DNA from: CAYMCV01 sp964389005 | Lineage (GTDB): Bacteria > Bacillota > Clostridia > Lachnospirales > Lachnospiraceae | DNA: 36,556 nt | Reading direction: 5' to 3' | NCBI GenBank assembly: GCA_964389005.1 | Contig: CAYMCV010000010.1 | Coordinates: 1 to 36,556 of the forward strand | Part shown: positions 31,825-36,556 of the stretch, in pieces | Layout: the number at the start of each line of letters is the position of its first letter | How positions within the stretch are numbered: position 1 is the first letter of the stretch | Notes under the pieces: generated by a model | Told to the model about the DNA's origin: nothing | Seen by the model: the letters and a program-made list of their open reading frames with translations, nothing else | Database searches by the model: none | Position numbers and translations under genes: made by a program

Positions 31825-33156
31825 ATGAACCAAGGAAAAGCAAAAATAGGAATCGTTGTGGCAGGCGCTGTCATCGGAATCGCATTATTGATTTGCGGAT
31901 GCTTTTTTCTTCTGCGGTTTGACAGCGGGAATCCACAAGAACAACCGGTATCGGGAGACATCGATTCTGACTTCGAGGAAGTATCCTCTTCAACGGATTC
32001 CGCAGAACCGAGCGAGGAAACTTCAAAAGAAGACAAGAAGATTATTATTTGGGCACCGACCACCGATCTTGGCAAACTGATGGTAAAATACGCCGATACA
32101 CATCCGGATTTTGATTATGAAATTGTGGACGAGTTTAACATAAATTATGCAATCGGAATCGACACCGATTACAGCACGGCACTGAAGAACCGATTGGCAG
32201 AAGGCGGCGACGGACCGGACATTTACAGTGTTTATGACGGACAAGCAATTCCCTTCTGTCAGGGTGAGGCATCTATGTATGCGATTGCATATGAAGACCT
32301 TGGAATTGACTGTGCAACAGCGATAAAAGAGGCGGAAATTGCGCCTTACCTTGTCGATATCGGCACGAATCCGAATACCGGAAAAGTTATGGGACTTACC
32401 TATGAAAGTTGTGCCGGCGCATTTCTTTATCGTCGCTCCATTGCCAAAGAGGTCTGGGGAACGGATGATCCGAGTGTAATTGAAACCAAAATCGGTCCCG
32501 GCTGGGAGCAGTTCATGCTGGCAGCGGAGGAACTGAAACAGGAAGGTTATTATATCGTATCAACTTATGAAGATATCGCCCGCCCAATCATGGGAAGCAT
32601 CGACCGTCCCTTGCAATTAAGTGAGACATTTAACAATCCCGGCGGTGCGGAATATGTTACTTATGCAAATGAAATTTTAGATAAAAAATACGAGCAGAGT
32701 TATGAAATGTGGTCCATAGAGTGGCAAGAAGGTATTTCCAAGGGAGAAGTATTCGGATATTTCAGTCCATCCTGGTTGATTCAGTATACCATGATATCAA
32801 ACTGCGGTGGTAGTGCTGCGGGCGAGGGGACTTATGGCGACTGGGCGATTTGTTGTCCGCCGGAGAACTATAACTGGGGCGGAAACTGGATTTTGGTCAA
32901 TAAGAACAGTGAGCATAAGGAAATTATCGCGGACATAATCCGTTGGATGACGTTGGATAGTTCCGAGACAGGATTACAATATAAGTATGCCAATGGCGAC
33001 TATGAGGCAGAGGGATTTTATCGTCAGAGCGTAGCGTCAACCGTGGCAATGAGAAAAGCAAATGGGACAAGCGATTTCCTCGGCGGACAGAACATGTATG
33101 ATATTTTTTGCCGGTTGAATATGGATAGCGGATTCGATAAATCTGAGAAGGAATAA
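31825..33156 (+). CDS. Extracellular solute-binding protein (family 1, sugar-type)
   Basis: The 443-residue protein has an N-terminal hydrophobic helix (residues 8-30) holding ICGC, a poor lipobox, so it is either a lipoprotein or anchored by the helix. An acidic Ser-rich linker (35-68) follows, then a periplasmic-binding-type domain: KKIIIWAPTTDLGKLMVKYA, EGGDGPDIYSVYDGQAI and WGGNWILVNKNSEHKE. Such proteins deliver sugars to ABC importers. No permease or ATPase gene is adjacent, so its partner must be elsewhere or its role is sensory. ATG 31825 follows CGGAGGAC. It ends 7 nt before the convergent merR gene. Confidence 0.87.
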   Translation: MNQGKAKIGIVVAGAVIGIALLICGCFFLLRFDSGNPQEQPVSGDIDSDFEEVSSSTDSAEPSEETSKEDKKIIIWAPTTDLGKLMVKYADTHPDFDYEIVDEFNINYAIGIDTDYSTALKNRLAEGGDGPDIYSVYDGQAIPFCQGEASMYAIAYEDLGIDCATAIKEAEIAPYLVDIGTNPNTGKVMGLTYESCAGAFLYRRSIAKEVWGTDDPSVIETKIGPGWEQFMLAAEELKQEGYYIVSTYEDIARPIMGSIDRPLQLSETFNNPGGAEYVTYANEILDKKYEQSYEMWSIEWQEGISKGEVFGYFSPSWLIQYTMISNCGGSAAGEGTYGDWAICCPPENYNWGGNWILVNKNSEHKEIIADIIRWMTLDSSETGLQYKYANGDYEAEGFYRQSVASTVAMRKANGTSDFLGGQNMYDIFCRLNMDSGFDKSEKE

Positions 33157-33163
33157 GGCATCG

Positions 33164-33562
33164 TCAGTCATCCCAGCTCGGTAATACCGTGTGATTTTTA
33201 ATAGCTTCGTTGACAAGCGAATAGTATCGAACCTTTTTTTGAATATGTGCAAGCCCAAGTTCGAGATCCTTAATGGCTTCCTTGGTTTTGAGCTCTCGTG
33301 CCTCCATCATTGCAAGGATTTTATCCGAATGCGCAACCATATCCTTCTCGTAAATGAAGAAGGTTTTGATTTCGTCCAGCGGAAGCAGCGCTTTCTTAAA
33401 ACAATCGATGGCTTGCAGGCGCTCAATGTGCGATTCGTTATAAACTCTGCGGTATCCGTTTTGATGCTCCACGTTCTCCAATAGACCGATTTGCTCATAA
33501 TAACGGATGGTTGAGGCCGGTAATTGAAACATTTTAGATAAATCTGTAATGGAATATGTCAT
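33164..33562 (-). CDS. MerR-family regulator (AdhR/NmlR-like)
   Basis: The 132-residue protein begins MTYSITDLSKMFQLPASTIR, YYEQIGLLE, then NGYRRVYNESHIERLQAIDC, the MerR winged helix. A long dimer helix follows near residues 72-105. It has a single Cys54, in LQAIDCFKK, at the place of the redox Cys of carbonyl-sensing AdhR/NmlR regulators. It is divergent from an iron alcohol dehydrogenase whose promoter has the 19-nt spacer that MerR proteins need. ATG 33562 follows AGGGGTG; the longer frame to 33628 runs into the operator. A role in sensing aldehydes and activating the dehydrogenase is inferred. Confidence 0.88.
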   Translation of the reverse strand: MTYSITDLSKMFQLPASTIRYYEQIGLLENVEHQNGYRRVYNESHIERLQAIDCFKKALLPLDEIKTFFIYEKDMVAHSDKILAMMEARELKTKEAIKDLELGLAHIQKKVRYYSLVNEAIKNHTVLPSWDD

Positions 33563-33582
33563 AATTTCACCCCTAAAAATAC

Positions 33583-33613
33583 TTGCGTTAAAGTTAACTT
33601 TAAGTTGTATGAT
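33583..33613 (+). promoter_or_regulatory. MerR-type promoter of the second alcohol dehydrogenase
   Basis: TTGCGT (33583-33588) and TATGAT (33608-33613) are 19 nt apart, too long for ordinary promoters but standard for MerR targets, which twist the DNA to align the boxes. Confidence 0.68.
33587..33604. promoter_or_regulatory. Predicted MerR operator (palindrome)
   Basis: The spacer holds TTAAAGTTAACTTTAA (33588-33603), a perfect 16-bp palindrome. Read as GTTAAAG-N4-CTTTAAG it closely matches CTTAAAG-N4-CTTTAAG, which I recall as the operator described for Bacillus subtilis AdhR. Confidence 0.68.
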
Positions 33614-33647
33614 AAAACTATAGTACAAGATAATCAGGAGGTTGACA

Positions 33648-34826
33648 ATGGAAAACTTTAATTTTTATTCACCCACATTTTTTGCATTTGGCAAGAATCG
33701 TGAGGAAGATTGCGGAGAATTGGTCAAAAAATTCGGCGGAAGCAAGGTATTGATTCATTACGGCGGCGGTTCCGTTATCCGTTCGGGATTGCTCGACAGA
33801 GTTAAAAAGTCTCTCAAAAAGGCGGAGATTGAATTCATAGAACTTGGCGGAGTTATGCCGAATCCGAGAAGCGGCCTTGTTTATAAAGGAATTGAACTTT
33901 GTAAAAAGGAGAACGTTGACTTCATTCTTGCGGTTGGTGGCGGAAGTACAATTGATTCTTCCAAAGCAATTGCGGCAGGCGTCGTATATGACGGAGATTT
34001 TTGGGATTTTTATCAAGGAAAATGGATTGAAGAGGCACTTCCGGTCGGAACGATTCTGACAATTGCGGCAGCAGGCTCTGAAGGATCACCGGACTCTGTC
34101 ATCACGAACGAAGATGGGATGATTAAAAGGGGCGCGTCCGGAGACGCCATTCGTCCCAAGTTTTCCGTTTTAAATCCGGCGCTGACAGAAACGTTGCCTG
34201 CATACCAGACGGCTTGTGGAATTACAGACATCATCGCCCACTTATATGAGCGTTACTTGACTAATTCAAAAGATGTCGAAGTTACGGATCGTTTGATTGA
34301 GTCACTGATTCTTACCATGAAGACAGAGGCCCCAAAGGTAATGACGAATTTGAAGGATTATGAGGCGAGAGCCAATATTATGTGGGCCGGAATGGTTGCA
34401 CATAACAATATTGTCGGTGTCGGTCGCTATCAAGACTGGACGAGCCATCAGATTGAGCATGAATTATCTGCATTGTATGATTGTGCACACGGTGCCGGCC
34501 TTGCGGTAACCATGCCTGCGGTTTTTACCTATAATATGAAACACGATGTGATGCGATTTGCACAAATTGCAGTGAGAGTGTGGGGATGTCAGATGGATTT
34601 TGCACATCCGGAGAATACGGCCCAAGAAGGAATTGAAGCGCTTCGCAGTTTCTTAATCTCCATCGGAATGCCGAAGAATTTCGCAGAACTTGGCGCAAAG
34701 GCGGATGATATCGAGAAACTTGCATATACCTGTTGCTACGGCAAAGGGGATGAAGGCGGCAAAATCGGCGGTTTTGTATCATTGGAACAGAAGGATGTTG
34801 AAGCAATTTATCGATTGATGTTATAA
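33648..34826 (+). CDS. Iron-containing alcohol dehydrogenase (second paralogue)
   Basis: The 392-residue protein is a group III dehydrogenase with GGGSTIDSSKAI for the coenzyme and metal residues in TDIIAHLYERY, HQIEHELSALYDCAHGAG. It is clearly a paralogue of the gene at 16472: both share KVLIHYGGGSVIRSGLL and a DFILAVGGGS block. It should reduce an aldehyde to an alcohol with NAD(P)H. ATG 33648 is 6 nt from AGGAGG (33636-33641); TTG 33642 abuts that site. Its promoter is of MerR type with the regulator divergent, suggesting induction by aldehydes. A strong terminator follows. Confidence 0.94.
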   Translation: MENFNFYSPTFFAFGKNREEDCGELVKKFGGSKVLIHYGGGSVIRSGLLDRVKKSLKKAEIEFIELGGVMPNPRSGLVYKGIELCKKENVDFILAVGGGSTIDSSKAIAAGVVYDGDFWDFYQGKWIEEALPVGTILTIAAAGSEGSPDSVITNEDGMIKRGASGDAIRPKFSVLNPALTETLPAYQTACGITDIIAHLYERYLTNSKDVEVTDRLIESLILTMKTEAPKVMTNLKDYEARANIMWAGMVAHNNIVGVGRYQDWTSHQIEHELSALYDCAHGAGLAVTMPAVFTYNMKHDVMRFAQIAVRVWGCQMDFAHPENTAQEGIEALRSFLISIGMPKNFAELGAKADDIEKLAYTCCYGKGDEGGKIGGFVSLEQKDVEAIYRLML

Positions 34827-34902
34827 TTTTTAGCTGCAGTTCACACAAAATATAGATATTATCAAAATAATAATATCAAATTGGTTTAATCACCATAAAA
34901 AG

Positions 34903-34952
34903 AATTGGTTGTTGCGTATCTTTCATATCGATACATAAACAACCAATTTTTT
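34903..34952 (+). terminator. Terminator after the second alcohol dehydrogenase gene
   Basis: AATTGGTTGTT (34903-34913) pairs with AACAACCAATT (34938-34948), with an inner stem GTATC/GATAC, followed by TTTT. It ends 45 nt before the serpin start, so the serpin either has a promoter inside or around this element or is regulated by read-through. Confidence 0.8.
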
Positions 34953-34997
34953 GAGGTCTTTTAGGAGCCTCAAGCGGAGAGAAAAGGAGAATTAGAA

Positions 34998-36272
34998 ATG
35001 TTTCGGAAAAGTTTAATTAAGATGTTCGTGGTAGGTATGACCGTGGTATCCATAGGATTGTGTCCATGCAATAGGGCACCGGCAGCGATGCCGATATCAA
35101 TCGGAAGTGCAGAAATTGATATTGACGAGCAGGCAATCGCAGATACAAATGATGCTATCAATCGCTTTGCATTTGAGATTTATGACATCATCAAGGATGA
35201 AAAAAATGCACTTTGTTCACCTTACAGCATTGCAATGGCGTTATCGGTACTTTCCAACGGCGCAAATGGGGAGACGCAGCAGGAAATCTTGGATATGTTG
35301 GGCATTACCGACTTGGAAGAATGGAACAACATCTGTGCCTTGGCGATGGAGAACAATCAGAATGAAGGAGCCAGCCTCTATCTGGCCAATTCGCTTTGGC
35401 TCAACGATAATATCGAATTGAATAAAAGCGGCAAAATAGTTTTTATTCCGATTGCAGAAGATAAGTACCGGAGCGAAACAATCAAATTAAATTTCGCGAA
35501 AGACAATGCACTTGAAAAAATAAATCAATGGGTTGCAGACAATACCAATGATATGATTGATCCATTTTTAAATGAATTGGATTCGGGATCAAAATTATGT
35601 ATTGTCAATGCAATCAGTTTTGAGGGAACCTGGACCAACGAATTTGATGCAAATGATACATCCGAAGCAACATTTTATGGAGTTGATAAGGAGCAGAAGG
35701 TTGATATGATGTACAATTGTGGGAATTATAAGTATTTTAAAAATGACGACATTACGGCAATTGAGTTACCGTATGGCGAAGACGAAGCAATTGCAATGGA
35801 CATTTTTATCACCAATGACAGAGAAGGTAATATTTCAGACAATATAAGTGCAATGAGCACAGATAAAAAGATGGAAATGATTGCACAACTCGCTGCATCA
35901 GATAAAACGATGGTGGATAATTTATATCTTCCGAAGTTCAGCTTTGAGACAGAATTGTTGAATCTTACAGGCGCAGTTCAAAATTTGGGAATGACGACCG
36001 CTTTTTCCGACAGTGCTGATTTCACAACGATTGCTGACGCAATTTTGGTGAACAAAGTCCTTCACAAAGCAAAGATTATCGTAGATGAAGCCGGAACCAA
36101 GGCTGCAGCCGCAACCGCAATTATCATGGTTGACGGAGCCGTGGCAATGGAAGAACAAGAAACCGGGATCATCCGTTCTTCTACTGCATCAGAGATACAA
36201 GAGACAACAGAATCCTGTTCATGGGATGTATGGAAGAAATCAATTAGTGTAACTGGTTGTAATGACGTATAG
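34998..36272 (+). CDS. Secreted serpin with a frameshift near its C-terminus
   Basis: A signal peptide (about residues 1-30, MFRKSLIKMFVVGMTVVSIG) precedes a serpin domain: NALCSPYSIAMALSVLSNGA, KLCIVNAISFEGTW, and the hinge KIIVDEAGTKAAAATA of the reactive loop. Serpins trap serine or cysteine proteases. After the loop the given frame (IIRSSTASEIQETTESC and on) is not serpin-like. In the -1 frame from about 36167 the sequence reads DHPFFYCIRDTRDNRILFMG to a stop at 36247, the normal serpin ending. A single lost base between about 36140 and 36167 would explain it, either real or a sequencing error. ATG 34998 follows AAAGGAG. Confidence 0.88.
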   Translation: MFRKSLIKMFVVGMTVVSIGLCPCNRAPAAMPISIGSAEIDIDEQAIADTNDAINRFAFEIYDIIKDEKNALCSPYSIAMALSVLSNGANGETQQEILDMLGITDLEEWNNICALAMENNQNEGASLYLANSLWLNDNIELNKSGKIVFIPIAEDKYRSETIKLNFAKDNALEKINQWVADNTNDMIDPFLNELDSGSKLCIVNAISFEGTWTNEFDANDTSEATFYGVDKEQKVDMMYNCGNYKYFKNDDITAIELPYGEDEAIAMDIFITNDREGNISDNISAMSTDKKMEMIAQLAASDKTMVDNLYLPKFSFETELLNLTGAVQNLGMTTAFSDSADFTTIADAILVNKVLHKAKIIVDEAGTKAAAATAIIMVDGAVAMEEQETGIIRSSTASEIQETTESCSWDVWKKSISVTGCNDV

Positions 36273-36356
36273 GAGATGATGTTGGCGATTATTGGTTAAT
36301 AAGTGCTTTGATTGACTGATTGTAAAGATGTATAGAAGAAGATGTTGACGATTATT
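36252..36356. repeat. Imperfect 42-bp direct repeat with 63-nt period
   Basis: Positions 36252-36293 and 36315-36356 match over 42 nt with six differences; both end in CGATTATT. The period is 63 nt. No gene is supported in this stretch. Confidence 0.7.
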
Positions 36357-36445
36357 TACGAATTTTATGGATGTATTGATATATTGATTAGGAATTACGT
36401 CTTCTTACTGCAAATGGTTTACATAAGTATTGGTCAAAATCAAAA

Positions 36446-36517
36446 ATGGGGTACGGATGAGTCTTTTTCAAATCTGTACCCCATCGAAATTTGCATTATA
36501 CTTAAACTGTACCCCAT
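36446..36517. repeat. Hairpin and repeat with GTACCCCAT
   Basis: ATGGGGTAC (36446-36454) is the reverse complement of GTACCCCAT (36476-36484), and GTACCCCAT occurs again at 36509-36517. The form recalls REP-like repeats. No gene is supported to the window end. Confidence 0.55.
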
Positions 36518-36556
36518 GTCAAGGACACGATAGGTATAAAATGTTTACCCAATTTC

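Noticed and set aside
36140..36170. Programmed -1 frameshift in the serpin gene
   Set aside because: No X-XXY-YYZ slippery site in the correct frame is present.
36342..36533. 63-codon open frame at the right edge
   Set aside because: It crosses the repeats, has no ribosome site and no recognisable protein features.
1..36556. rRNA, tRNA and CRISPR arrays
   Set aside because: No tRNA-like cloverleaf, rRNA segment or regularly spaced repeats were noticed; this was by reading, not by a search program.

Overview
The window is AT-rich bacterial DNA with strong Shine-Dalgarno sites (AGGAGG type), TTG and GTG as well as ATG starts, and short intergenic gaps. The gene families suggest an anaerobic Firmicute of class Clostridia, most likely Lachnospiraceae: PIN-PhoH ATPase, tandem feoA plus feoB with a Cys-rich companion, iron-containing alcohol dehydrogenases, GH51 arabinofuranosidase, a bacterial serpin, DUF3791-like and DUF116-like proteins. 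This placement is inference. The assembly is draft quality: there is a 10-N gap at 264-273, and two otherwise complete genes (arabinofuranosidase, serpin) each carry one apparent single-base frameshift.

Layout. 1-6.3 kb holds a 5'-truncated flavodoxin-like gene, a PhoH/HD-domain pair, an ECF sigma/anti-sigma/lipoprotein operon and the rRNA methyltransferase rsmJ. 6.3-9.7 kb holds a large unknown membrane protein, a second lipoprotein and two very small proteins. 9.7-16.5 kb looks like an accessory region: an ADP-ribosylglycohydrolase behind a long leader, two unknown proteins (one possibly nuclease-like), a DUF3791-like protein, a McrC remnant, the DNA glycosylase Tag, a membrane protein, an Rpn-type nuclease remnant, and a translationally coupled J-domain/HIRAN pair. 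16.5-22 kb holds an iron alcohol dehydrogenase, a tetR-serine hydrolase operon on the minus strand and the frameshifted GH51 gene. 22-26 kb holds a duplicated scrap of the J-domain gene, a SnoaL-like protein, a DUF116-like Cys-rich protein, an alpha/beta hydrolase and a GNAT acetyltransferase.

26.1-29.9 kb is a complete ferrous-iron uptake module. A DtxR-type repressor (minus strand) with the Met-Cys-Glu-His metal site of iron-sensing DtxR faces feoA-feoA-feoB and a 46-residue Cys-rich membrane protein. Four GTTAG...CTAAC operators and one imperfect copy lie between and within these units, and the first sits between the -35 and -10 boxes of the feo promoter. 29.9-31.8 kb holds a second tetR-serine hydrolase operon and a perfect 72-bp palindrome. 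31.8-36.3 kb holds an orphan solute-binding protein, a MerR regulator divergent from a second iron alcohol dehydrogenase (with the 19-bp-spacer promoter typical of MerR targets), and a secreted serpin whose C-terminal strands lie in the -1 frame. The right edge carries short direct and inverted repeats.

No rRNA, tRNA, CRISPR array or complete insertion sequence was seen. The strongest regulatory readings are the iron operators, the MerR-type promoter and two TetR-type operator/promoter pairs. The least explained structures are the 72-bp palindrome, the 9.7-10 kb leader and the J-domain/HIRAN pair with its scattered fragment.
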